Below are positions 54,237 through 64,000 of a DNA stretch of 64,000 nucleotides, one piece after another. The stretch covers positions 3,720,001 through 3,784,000 of the forward strand of contig CP137318.1 of assembly GCA_033182465.1 (NCBI GenBank), written 5' to 3'. Positions within the stretch are counted from its first letter, which is position 1. Each line of letters starts with the position of its first letter. The position numbers and the translations under genes were made by a program. Source of the DNA: Sanghuangporus weigelae (lineage: Eukaryota; Basidiomycota; Agaricomycetes; Hymenochaetales; Hymenochaetaceae). The notes under the pieces were generated by a model. It saw only the letters and a list, made by a program, of their open reading frames with translations. It was not told the DNA's origin and made no database searches.

Positions 54237-55347
54237 ATGCCATTTCGCAAGATCAGTGAGGACATCAAGCAACAGGCTATATGGCTCTATTCACAGGGCT
54301 ACATTCTCTATTCTTGTTGTGAACTCCTGGGCATTTCTCAGAGCTCTTTCTGGCGCTTTAGAAAAAATCTCCATCTCTATGGCTCTGTTAGACATCCAAA
54401 CTCTTTCAAAGCTGGTCGTCCTCGCTTGCTCAACACCCTTGAATCAAGATCCGAACTGTATGCTTTGCTTGAGGAGAACTCTGCCATGTACCTTGATGAA
54501 ATTCAGGAGTGGTTGATGGTTGCACATCAGATAGAACTTGCTAGAAGTACATTGCATCAAAACTTGAATGAACTTGGCATTTCCTATAAGAAGCTCTGAA
54601 AAGCAGCTGCAGAACAGGATGAAGAAGCTCGAGCTGAATTTTGTCAATACGCACAAAATAACTGGGTTGCAAACCAGCTTGTTTTTGTTGATGAAACTAG
54701 CAAGGATAATCGTACTATTTATCATCATTATAGACATTCAGTTGTTGGTCGGTGTGTGCAAGTGACTTAGCCATTTGCTTGTGGAAAACGATATAGCATT
54801 ATTGCTGCCATTACTACTGAAGGATATCTGTCTGCACATGTAGTTGAGGGATCAGTGGATACTATTGAATTTTTAAATTTTATTGCTGATAAAATTGTAA
54901 GTTTATTTTATTTTTCTTGGTATTATTATCTCAACTCCATACCAGCTGCCTCGCATGAATCCATGGCCACAGGAGAATAGTGTTCTTATTATTAATAGGC
55001 AGAGGCACTTTGAACACTTGTTAAAGGAGTTGGTATGTTTACTTTCTTATTAATGCTAATTTATGTATATATATCAAAATAGGATGCAAGCTTGTGTACT
55101 TACCAGCATATTTACCAGATTTCAATCCAATTGAAGAGAGCTTCAGTTCATGTACGTATTTTCTTATTATTTTAAATTTATTTATTTATCGACTTGCTGT
55201 GCTGCAGTGAAACATTATCTTCGAAGACACTATGTGGAGATGCAGACTGCAGAGAATCCTGAACTTGCCTTGCTTGAGGCTTGTGGTTATATTACAGGCG
55301 AGCTCGCACTAGGATGGTATAAGCATGCAGGTTATAGGCTTCAATGA
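54237..55347 (+). pseudogene. IS630/Tc1-like transposase 1 (DDE_3), decayed
   Basis: MPFRKISEDIKQQAIWLYSQ starts a helix-turn-helix (CCELLGISQSSFWRF) followed by KAGRPRLL, a second helix-turn-helix, LVFVDETSKD (first Asp), YSIIAAITTEGYLSAHVVEG, the second-Asp region SVLIINRQRHFEHLL and LPAYLPDFNPIEESF (third acidic residue). Three GT-AG introns interrupt the 3' half (for example donor at 54897, acceptor ending 54945). Two in-frame stops (TGA at 54597-54599 and TAG at 54768-54770) and replacement of the conserved second Asp (usual L-x-D-N becomes I-I-N-R) show it is inactive. The family inserts at TA dinucleotides. It lies between two copia copies. Confidence 0.8.
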
Positions 55348-55609
55348 ATTAGTTTGCGTAAAATATATACAATGAATAAATGGTATATGGTATGGGTATA
55401 CGAGTTACTGCATGACTATGTAGAGGAACTCAAGGTGCCATATGATGCCTATCATGAAGAGCTAAGAATTTAATTAAGATTTGTTGTTCCGAAGATTATT
55501 CCTATACTTCTTATTTGCAGAAACAACACGGTTCCATGCTAGCTGCTTGAAACCGACAGCCTCTCATTCCTCCTGAGGTAGTTGTGAAAGCTGGTCACTA
55601 GGGACAAAC
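55348..55609. other. Spacer between transposase 1 and Copia-B
   Basis: About 260 bp. Nothing recognised; it may hold the 3' end of the DNA transposon. Confidence 0.4.
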
Positions 55610-55861
55610 TATTAGAAGTGTGATCCCTGACACTCTTACTATTTTATAGTTTATTGTTCTGTTTCTATTCTTCCTTATGTCCGCTTTCTTGATCATGTGA
55701 TGCTTATGTAATTCCCTGTAAAAGCGGCACAGTCCATTGGTGAGTACTCTACATCAAGCGTACTCACCACTGGACTCAGGTATGTAGTTAGACTGTTAAT
55801 ATACATCAAGTGTACTCACCACTGGACTCAGTGGTCCCTTGCTGGATTTGTGTGTTCAACA

Positions 55862-56730
55862 GGTTATGAGCCTTGAGCTCTAGCTGTCTGCACTGTCGTA
55901 TTTTTGAGTTTTTAGGTCTAGAGAGCTGCTGTTGTTGTCAGAGAAGCTTTTGGTGTTCTGGACTGGCCTTTTGGTGTGTTCCCAGTGTTCCCATCGCCTT
56001 CTGCACCCTTCTGTGCAGTTCCCACAGTTCCAGAGCCCTCTGCTTCTTTGTTTGGCTTCTATCAGTGCCAAATCTCTCCAAAACTTCGCCGCTTGATTGC
56101 TCCACACTCGTCCAGCCGTTTTTGATGCCCTTTGGCGCGTTTACTCGGCCCATACAGAACTACTGTCCTGCTGAGTTTCAGCCCGATCCGACGCGATTTG
56201 ACGGCGCTATAGCCTTATCACTCTGGGCTATTTCTAACCTCTCTCAGACTTGCGTCGCCTATTCCGAACGAACCGCTGATCCGTTTCTCACGGTTTTTGG
56301 TCCATCTATTTGGCCCATTTCCACGTCCTCTGTCGCGAAGTTTCAGCCCGATCGGACAAGAACTCGCTGAGCTATAGGAGGTTCTTTATTTTACACCTCT
56401 TATTGGCGATTTTCGATTTTCTCGGCAACCGCTGATCCGATCCGGACGCCCTTTCGTGTGCACACGGCTCCCATACCTGTACATCCGTCCACCGATTTTC
56501 AGTTTCATTGGCCGTGGTTTAACTGCGCTGTGAGCTGTTCTTGTGCCATCGGAAATCGTCGATCGCCACCGATCCGCTTGCCCGATCCGCGTGATCTCTT
56601 CGCCGTTATCCTAGATTCGTTTCCCTCTATTGGCGTGCCGATTTGCGCATCGTTCCGCCTATCCAATCCCTCTCTGCGCTACATTTTGTGTCTGGCAGCT
56701 CTGGTGTCAATTGGTGTGTGGCATGATATG
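55862..56730 (+). repeat. Copia leader with a threefold degenerate repeat
   Basis: The leader shared by Copia-A and Copia-B contains about three diverged units of roughly 110-130 bp, each with a CTGATCCG or TCCAGCCG start, an ACGCCCTTTGG-type word and an AAGTTTCAGCCC-type word (for example near 56106-56200, 56273-56360 and 56428-56510). The function is unknown; it could hold packaging or transcription signals. Confidence 0.55.
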
Positions 56731-57711
56731 CGTGCTACACTTCAAGTTAAGAAGTTGTGGCGCCTGACCTCTGGTCAGGAAGCTAAGCCTAGTGCTCCAG
56801 ATGAGGCTGTTAAGCTCTGGGAAGAGAAGGCTGAGCAAGCTGCTGGCCTGATCTACCAGAGAATTGAGCATAGCATGCAGGTTATGGTGCAGGACAACAT
56901 AGATGATCCAGTCAAGATGTGGACTGAGCTTCAGAAGATCAATGAGCAGGACAACCCAGCTGCGCGCTTTAATGCCTATGATGAGTTCTTCAACATCACC
57001 AAGAAGGAAGATAAGTCCCTCACCAATCTGGTGAGCAGGGTTGAACTGGCATTGCACAAGATTAGAAGCACTCGTTCTAGCACTCTCAAACTTGAGGAGT
57101 TTGAGAATGAGCTTGCATGTGCATGCCTGATTTGTTCTCTTCCTAAGGACTATGCCTCCTTCCGCTCTGCAGTGCTCCTTATGAAGGAATTCAAGTGGAA
57201 TAACCTCAAGGAAGCATTTGCTCAAGAGCAGCAGAACCGTCAAGAGCGCATCCAGCTTCAGCCCCAGGCCATGTTCACATCCACTAGTAGTGCTGCAAAG
57301 CCTATCTCCTCTCAAGGTGTCACTTGCACCTTCTGTGGCATTCCTAAGCACACAGAGGAGAACTGCTACATGAAGCAGGCAGCCTCCAATGATGCACATG
57401 TCAGAGCTATGAGAAACAGGGAAGAGAAGAGGAGGAAGGGCAGAAAGGGCCAGAAGGCCCATATAGCTCAACAGGAACAATCTGCTGAATCTGCTGAATT
57501 TGCTGGCAATGCAAGTGCTCTTGACTTCACCAATCCCCATTCACCTCTTATCCCAGATGCAGGAACTGACTGGATTGGTGACACAGGTGCCACTTGCCAC
57601 ATGACTCCACATCGTCATTGGTTCACTAAATACTCAACAAATCACACCCCTATTCGTTTGGCCAACAATCAAGTTATTTATTTAGTTGGCATAGGCACAG
57701 TGCGCTTTTAG
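56730..57711 (+). pseudogene. Copia-B gag and protease
   Basis: UBN2-type capsid (MWTELQKINEQDNPAARFNAY, LPKDYASFRSAVLL), zinc knuckle CTFCGIPKHTEENC, and an aspartic protease DTGATCHMT with WIGDTGA context near 57575-57605. The open frame starts upstream at 56458, but the conserved part begins near 56730. Broken after the protease start. Confidence 0.85.
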
Positions 57712-58990
57712 CCTGTAGTTGGTGGCAAACCTGGACAGTTACTTGAATTTGAGCGTGTACTCCATGTTTCTGATCTTAGAAACAATTTCCTCTCAGTCCT
57801 GTATTTGACTCATTCCAAATCATATGTTGTCACCATTCATCATGACAAGATGCTTTTTCATTGTCATGGAACAGTCCTGTTCATTGCAAACATCACTCCC
57901 AACAATGCAGCAACTCTCAATGGCCATATTGTCCCCACCATTGCTTATGCTGCATTTACCAGCACCTGTCCACTTGATACTACACTTTGGCACAGGCACT
58001 TTGCACACCTCAATAATGGTGATGTGAACAGGTTGATGACTGAGGAGTTGGTCAAAGGAATGGTTGTCAAGTTCAAGAGCACTCCAGATCCTATCTGTGA
58101 ACCTTGCATTGCTGGCAAGCAGCACAGTCCAATGTCTCCAAACTTGCATCTTACAGAGCTTCTGGTCTCCTCCAACTGGTCCACTCTGACGTTTATGGTC
58201 CATTGCCTGTCCAGTCTAGACATGGCTTCAAATACTAGATCACCTTCATTGATGATTACAGCCACTACTGGGCTGTTCTTCTATTGAAGAAGAAGAGTGA
58301 TGCATTTGCTGCCTTTAAGCAATTTAAGATCTATGCAGAGAACCAGTTAGGAGTGAAGATCAAGGCCACTCGTGATGATAAAGGTGGAGAGTATATGTCT
58401 AAGGAATAGGACCAGTTCTGTATCACTGCAGGCATCCACAGGCAGCACACTATTAGAGATGAACCTCATCAGAATGGTGTTGCAGAGCGTGCCAACAGGA
58501 CACTTGCAGAGGGCATCACTACTATGCTTAATGAAGCGCATTTGCCCTCTACCTTCTGGTGGGATGCAGTTGCAGCATTTGTGCATGTGCACAACCGCTC
58601 TCCCACCTCTGCTGTGTCTGCCAGTACACCCTATAAGCTCTGGTACCAGTCAAAGCCAGATGTCTCTCACTTGCATGTATTTGGGTGCACCTCCTATGTG
58701 CTTGTGAAGAAAGATCAACACAAGCAGCTGCAGTCCCACACACAGAAATGTGTGTTCCTAGGCTACCCCTCCAATTATAAAGGCTGGCTGTTCTGGAATC
58801 CTCTTACCAGGAAGGAAGTCATCAGTGACTCTGCTCAGTTTGATGAGAGAGTGTTCCCTGGTACATCCAGAAACCCAGTTGACCTGAGGGTGAATATGCC
58901 TGCACAGACAGAAGACCTGCCAGAACAGAGGGGAGTAGAGGATGCTATTGATGTTCTGCCAGCTCCTCCTCCTCCACCTGCTCCTGGACA
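57712..58990 (+). pseudogene. Copia-B integrase
   Basis: GAG-pre-integrase finger LWHRHFAHLNNGDVNRL with CEPCIAGKQ, then integrase core words (YSHYWAVLLLKKKSDA, HTIRDEPHQNGVAERANRTL) and the copia C-terminal block LWYQSKPDVSHLHVFGCTSY. It ends in a Pro-rich linker (PAPPPPPAPGHP). Fossil. Confidence 0.85.
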
Positions 58991-61173
58991 TCCAGCAGAT
59001 CCTCCTATGCCTACACCTACACCTACACCCAGTCCTCCACCCAATCCATCACCTAGTCCTCCTCCACATAGTCCTCTACATCACTCTCCTTCACCAGCTG
59101 CTGATCCACCAAAGCGTGAACACACTACTTCACCACTGCTATCTGAGCAGGCCTCAAAGAAACAAAGGCCTACTTCTCCCTGGTGGCCAGATCCAATGTG
59201 GAGGCCTATTAGACGTCATACCACTGGCTGGTGGGATGTGGACTATGTTGGAAAGCGCCTTCCCAGACGTGTGCCAGGCTCTCCTATTCCACCACAGCGC
59301 TTCAACTTCAACTCAGCAGAGCCAACTGCATCTGACACTGCACCTGACACTGCTTCTGAAACTGACTCTGCAGCACAGCCAGATGTTGTAGAGCAGCCAG
59401 AGCAGGATGTTGAGATGGACAGTGATTCACCTGATGAACTGGACATCATGTCAGAAGAGGAGTTGCAAGCTGAAGCACTGATGTTTGCTGGCCTGATGAA
59501 TTTTAGTGCTAATGCAGGACTGGAGGACATCTATCTGTCTTATGAGGATGCTCTGGAATATGCACTTCAGACATCTCATTGCACTGAGCATGTGTTCTCT
59601 GCACAAGGTGTGCTGATCAGTCCTGAACCCTATCAGTGGAAGGACATCAAAGGACGCCCTGATGCAGACCTCTGGGAGAAGGCAGCCATAGAGGAATTTG
59701 TCAGTCTGATTGAGAATGGCACATTTGAGCCAGTCAGACTGCCTCCTGGCAGAAAGCCCATTGGATGCAGATGGGTGTTCAAGCTCAAGCGCAAGGCAGA
59801 TGGATCTGTGGACAGGTACAAGGCAAGGCTGGTAGCCAAGGGATTCTCACAGCAACAGGACTTGAATTCTCTCAGGTGTTTGCTCCTACAGCCAAATGGG
59901 CTGCACTTAGAGCTATCCTGGCATTGGCTGCATTTGAGGACCTTGAGCTGTACAGTGTTGACATCTCTACTGCTTTCCTCAATGGTGAGATGGAGCATGA
60001 TGTCTATATGAACCAGCCTGAAGGATTTGAGGACTACTTTGGCCCTGGATTTGTTCTCAAGCTGATCAAGTCAATTTATGGCCTTAAGCAGGCTGGCCAT
60101 CAATGGCACAAGAAGCTTGATTCAGTGATGAAGAGCATGGGCTTCAAGTTAGTGCGCTGTGATTACAGCATTTGGGTGTACAGCAGGGATGAAGTGCGCA
60201 TCATTATTCCAGTCTATGTTGATGATATGACCATTGCTGCAAAGTCTAAACAGCAGTATGAGTCTGTCAGAGATGAGCTGACCAAGCACTTCAAACTGCA
60301 TAAATTGGGCCTAACCTCATTCCTGCTAGGAGTCCACATTGAGAGAGACCACTCCAAGCACTCTATCAGCCTGTCACAGAGACAGTACATTATTGATGTG
60401 CTAGAGCACTTCAGTATGAGCAACTGTGGCACTGTTACCACTCCTCTCCCTGAGCAGAAGCTCAGCAAGAACATGGCTCCTAAGACCCCTGTAGAGACTG
60501 AATATATGAAGCAAGTGCCTTACAAGTAATTGGTTGGTGCACTCATGTATCTGGCTATAGCTACTAGGCCAGATATTGCATATGCAGTTGGTGTCTTAGG
60601 ACGCTTTAGTTCTAATCCTGGTCCAACGCAGCAAAGCATTTATGTCGCTATCTGCAGGGCACCAAGGATTTCAGGCTAACCTATGCACCTGATCCTAAGT
60701 CCTCTGAGCTGTTCACTACCTTCTGTGATGCTGACCATGGAGGAAATGAGGATAACAGGCGCTCCACAAGTGGGATGGTTGTCAAGATGGGAACTGGTGC
60801 TATCAGCTGGGCTAGCAAGCTACAGCCCTTTGTGACTCTGTCCACCACTGAAGCAGAATACATTGCTGCTGTCAGTGCAGGACAAGAGATTATGTGGCTT
60901 AGAAATCTGTTTACAGAGTTTGGCTACAAGTTTGATGCACCTTCTTCCCTATACATTGATAACCAGTCTGCTCTGTCTGTGGCAAACAATCCTGAGCATC
61001 ATGAACGCATGAAGCACCTGGATCTGCGCTTCTACTGGTTGAGAGATGTTGTTGATGCTTGTCATCTCAATGTGCATTACTTGCCTACTCAGACCAAGCC
61101 AGCTAACATCATGACCAAAGCACTAAGCAGAGTGAAGGTGCAGGAGATGTGTAAGATGCTGGGAATATGTTGA
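58991..61173 (+). pseudogene. Copia-B reverse transcriptase and RNase H
   Basis: Pro- and Ser-rich linker with tandem PTPTP words, then reverse transcriptase (PIGCRWVFKLKRKADGSVD, DISTAFLNGEMEHDVYMNQP, SIYGLKQAGHQWHKKLD, the VYVDDMTI box near 60210) and RNase H (STTEAEYIAAVSAGQEIMWL, YIDNQSALSVANNP). Fossil. Confidence 0.88.
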
Positions 61174-61453
61174 AGGAAGAAGTGTCAGATCAGGGGGGAG
61201 TGTTAGAAGTGTGATCCCTGACACTCTTACTATTTCGTAGTTTATTGTTCTGTTTCTATTCTTCCTTATGTCCGCTTTCTTGATCATGTGATGCTTATGT
61301 AATCCCCTGTAAAAGCGGCACAGTCCATTGGTGAGTACTCTACATCAAGCGTACTCACCACTGGACTCAGGTATGTAGTTAGACTGTTAATATACATCAA
61401 GTGTACTCACCACTGGACTCAGTGGTCCATTGCTGGACTTGTGTAATCTAACA

Positions 61454-61863
61454 GAAATGTCACCCAAAATTATATCTGGGCGAGGGCGAACAAGGTCGGC
61501 TCGGCTATATGCACTCCTGCTGCAACCAAACCAAGCATGCCCACCAGGGCCGCAGAAACATCTCTCAGAGAAACACGAGTGTACGTACACAACGGTAGTC
61601 TTTCGTACGCAGCATCTCCCCGCACAGCAGCTCTCATCACTTGTCCACAGTTCTCTACTCACCCTCACCAATCTCTCATCACCCACAGGCATGAGGGAAC
61701 CCCCAGTTGTTGGAGACGGACCATCATGAGAGACGAGGCACCACGGCAAAGAGATAGGAGGCAGCAACACATGTGAGGACTCACATGTTAAGTTGCCACT
61801 TGATCTCGAGCCATCACCATCTTCACAGCCACCATCTCTACAGCTTATGTTGAGCATTCGTTC
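61454..61863. other. Spacer upstream of transposase 2
   Basis: About 410 bp after the Copia-B LTR. Frames of 79-164 codons on both strands overlap each other and carry no domain. A terminal inverted repeat for the next transposon was not found. Confidence 0.35.
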
Positions 61864-62985
61864 ATGCAACCCCGGCAACATGGCAGAAGGCTGTCCAACA
61901 ATTTACAGGAATGCATCATCACTATGAACAAGAAACTCAGCACCTCTCAGATCACAGCCTTGATCGACATACTCAAGACAATAGTTTTCCAGATAATACA
62001 AGAGTTCAAGTGCAATGGGACTGTTGCTGCACATGAACTTGGTTTTCATGGAAGGCCTTGAGTGCTTGATTATATCCACACTGAGGTATGCACATATTGA
62101 AACCTGTCCTGGTAGCTGTTGGTTCACACTATGTAGTTCCTTTGTAGGTCACTAAGTAATCTCAACGACCGTTACATCGACAAGTTGAGGCTACTACTCC
62201 AGGAAAGATGGGAGAAGGAGGTCTCAGATGCAACTATACACAGGTCCTTGCTGCACACTGGTTTCACACTTAAGAAGGTGGCTGTCTCTGTCGCTTTGCT
62301 TCCCCTACAGTCCATACAAACTGAAATTGTCGTTGTCTAGTTATCGAAAAGGGCTCTCGAGCGGAATGAGACTCTGTGTGCACAGTACGTCGCACATATC
62401 GCCTCTCAGTACACAGTAGAACAGCTGGTGTTTGTTGATGAGAGTGCTTGCGATCAGCGGGCTTTTCTTTGCAACACTGCTTGGGCCCTTGAGGGTCGTC
62501 GTACGTGTCGCAAGCAGTTTTTCAATAGGGGGAAACAGTGATTCTGCCTCTTGTGGCACATTGCAAGCTTCTGATTCACTCCATTAGCTTCTCCATCTTG
62601 CCAGCTATCAGCCTTGACGGGACAATCAACTGTACTATCGTACAGGGCGCATTCAATACCAAATTATTTGTGGAATTCATTGCTGGCCTTTTGGACAAAA
62701 TGCATCCCTTCCCCGGCACCCAATCAGTCATCGTGATGGACAACTGCCCGATACACAAGGCTCCTGAGATCCGGGAGCTCATTGAATCTTGGTCTGTCTC
62801 ACTAGCAATGCAAGTTGCAGCATGTACTGACCCTTTTGCTTAGAGATGTCAGGCTTGAATTCCTTCCTCCTTACTCGCCAGACTACAATCCTATTGAACT
62901 TGCATTCTCCGTAATCAAGTCTAGGTTAAAACAGCAGGGTCCTGGTCCTCAGGATGACGCTTCAGTTGTTAAGCAACTCTGTAGG
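61864..62985 (+). pseudogene. IS630/Tc1-like transposase 2 (DDE_3), decayed, different lineage
   Basis: MQPRQHGRRLSNNLQECIIT, helix-turn-helix LSTSQITALIDILKTIVFQI and NGTVAAHELGFHGRP, then after an intron-like gap (donor GTATGC near 62085) NDRYIDKLRLLLQERW and TIHRSLLHTGFTLKK. Catalytic words: LVFVDESACDQRA (first Asp), VIVMDNCPIHKAPEIREL (second Asp), LPPYSPDYNPIELAFSVIKS (Glu). All three acidic residues survive, but there are several in-frame stops and frame changes (for example TGA at 62059-62061 and 62539-62541). It differs clearly from transposase 1 in sequence and intron position. It abuts the outer side of Copia-B. Confidence 0.8.
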
Positions 62986-64000
62986 TAGGTGTATTCCATT
63001 AATTCTTTGGATAGTTATTCCTTCTTTTGCCACTGTTGCTACAATGTACTTGTATAGGCTGTTGAATCTGAAGATAGTGTATGTTTGCGGACTTTGGATC
63101 ATTGATCTCCGGAGGGCTAGTAAGCAAGCTGGGAACATATTTATAAGCAGCTACCTTCTTCTTTATTGCCACATCACATTTTTTTTCATCTCTTATCATC
63201 ATGAGTCCCACTCCTAGAAAACTCACAGCTCACAAGACTGCAGTTTGCAAGACTGCCAGAATGAAGCAGGCATCTGCTGTCACAAGAAACTCCTCTCCCA
63301 AAAAAGTAGCAATGGCCCTCATTTGAACTCTCAAAATGCAGATGTCATTGCTGAAGGACCATGGAAACAAGGTTGGCCAAGGAAGGCAGAGTGACCTGCT
63401 GTCAACAAGAACAGTGTTGAAGAGATGATACTACTGATAGTCTTGTCTTCCAGTATTGCACTCATATTTCATAGTAGAATAACATGGAAGCGAAGCCCAC
63501 CACAACAAAAGCAAGTGGCCAGAGAGCTGCTGACAAGGAGCTGACATATCAATATGAAGAGCTCTATGATGAAGAACCATCACAACTTGATATTGCCTGA
63601 ATGGCGAATGACAATCTGCATCAAGAGTCAGATACCAATAGAGTCGGTACTGATGATCCTTGGGACTTTGATAATCTGTTACTTGCAGCCAGTGCGTAGA
63701 CCATTATAGGAGTTTGTCAGTCTCTAATGATTTAATAGACTTCGCTGACAATTCGGACCAAAAGTATAGATGCAACTTGTTAGTTGTATCTTACATATGT
63801 TTCATAGAGAATCTCAAATATGAAAAAGAGGAGCAGTAAGCTCCTAAAGAAACGTGATCAACATTTGTTATTCTAGTTGACAATGGGCAGGCTTTGCGCA
63901 AAATGAATGTCAAACCTCAACACAGCATAATCGATGTGCGTCAGAATGTGGCAAGTATTCTTCAGTGCTATCCCACCTTGATTACATTAGACTACACCGG
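62986..64000. other. Right-end region with short decayed frames
   Basis: About 1 kb to the window edge. A short Lys-rich frame begins MSPTPRKLTAHKTAVCKTA near 63200 and another, MEAKPTTTKASGQRAADKE, near 63484 ends in ELYDEEPSQLDIA, with DPWDFDNLLLAASA following in the same frame after a stop. They look like remains of one or two N-terminal, disordered protein regions, possibly transposon-encoded. Nothing is recognised with confidence. Confidence 0.3.

Larger units (their letters stand above)
55610..61453 (+). mobile_element. Copia-B: full-length Ty1/copia retrotransposon fossil (5.8 kb)
   Basis: LTRs 55610-55861 and 61201-61453 (about 253 bp, GTTAGAAGTGTGATCCC...TCAACA or TCTAACA) with a polypurine tract AGGGGGGAG just before the right LTR. 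After a long leader (55862-about 56730) come gag, protease, integrase, reverse transcriptase and RNase H in the Ty1/copia order (integrase before reverse transcriptase). It is broken, with about six interruptions. The LTRs differ at few positions by eye, so insertion is fairly recent. Flanks CAAAC and GAAAT do not form a clear duplication. Confidence 0.88.

Noticed and set aside
56707-57540. A 277-codon minus-strand frame.
   Set aside because: Shadow of the copia gag frame; its peptide shows no domain while the plus strand has a clear capsid and zinc knuckle.
61387-61881. A 164-codon minus-strand frame next to Copia-B.
   Set aside because: It overlaps the LTR edge and other frames, and has no recognisable domain or intron context.

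Overview
This window is nuclear DNA of a filamentous basidiomycete, most likely an Agaricomycete. The three recognisable host genes are split by many 40-60 bp introns, the proteins read like mushroom-forming fungi, and the repeats (Ty3/gypsy with chromodomain, Ty1/copia, IS630/Tc1-like transposases, a Harbinger derivative, short inverted-repeat elements) are typical of that group. No tRNA, rRNA or CRISPR array was seen.

Layout. 1-2.8 kb is a compact gene block: the 3' end of an unrecognised gene, a mitochondrial ribosomal protein gene (L51/S25/CI-B8 fold, minus) and, head to head with it across about 150 bp, the SWR1-complex subunit Swc2/VPS72 (plus). 3.3-6.6 kb is repeat: a 394-bp inverted-repeat element, then a self-nested stack of a palindromic transposon. 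6.9-10.8 kb holds an intact-looking meiotic MutS homologue MSH4 (minus) with about two dozen introns, including an 8-nt microexon inside the Walker A loop and at least two GC-AG introns. Everything from 10.9 kb to the right end is mobile or decayed: a Harbinger-type deletion derivative, a decayed coiled-coil gene family member, and a very large nested cluster.

The nested cluster (14.5-49.1 kb) is one old minus-strand Ty3/gypsy fossil (called Gypsy-1 here) whose two LTRs lie about 33 kb apart because at least nine later insertions sit inside it: six palindromic copies, a non-autonomous DNA element carrying a protein-coding fragment, a tiny foldback element, a solo LTR, a GC-richer unclassified block with another solo LTR, an inverted LTR-like block, and a 12.3-kb plus-strand chromovirus (Gypsy-2). 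A further minus-strand Gypsy-2 remnant abuts its right end. 52.7-63 kb holds two Ty1/copia copies, one reduced to its 5' end, and two unrelated decayed IS630/Tc1-like transposases.

The most unusual system is the palindromic family: nine copies of 1,081-1,085 bp plus partial ones, each almost entirely two inverted arms of about 520 bp around a 46-bp loop, flanked by TA within a preferred TTAA target. Variants private to one copy occur in both of its arms near the loop but not near the ends, which implies arm-to-arm homogenisation centred on the hairpin. No copy encodes a protein; the two decayed IS630-type transposases are only candidate relatives of whatever moved it.
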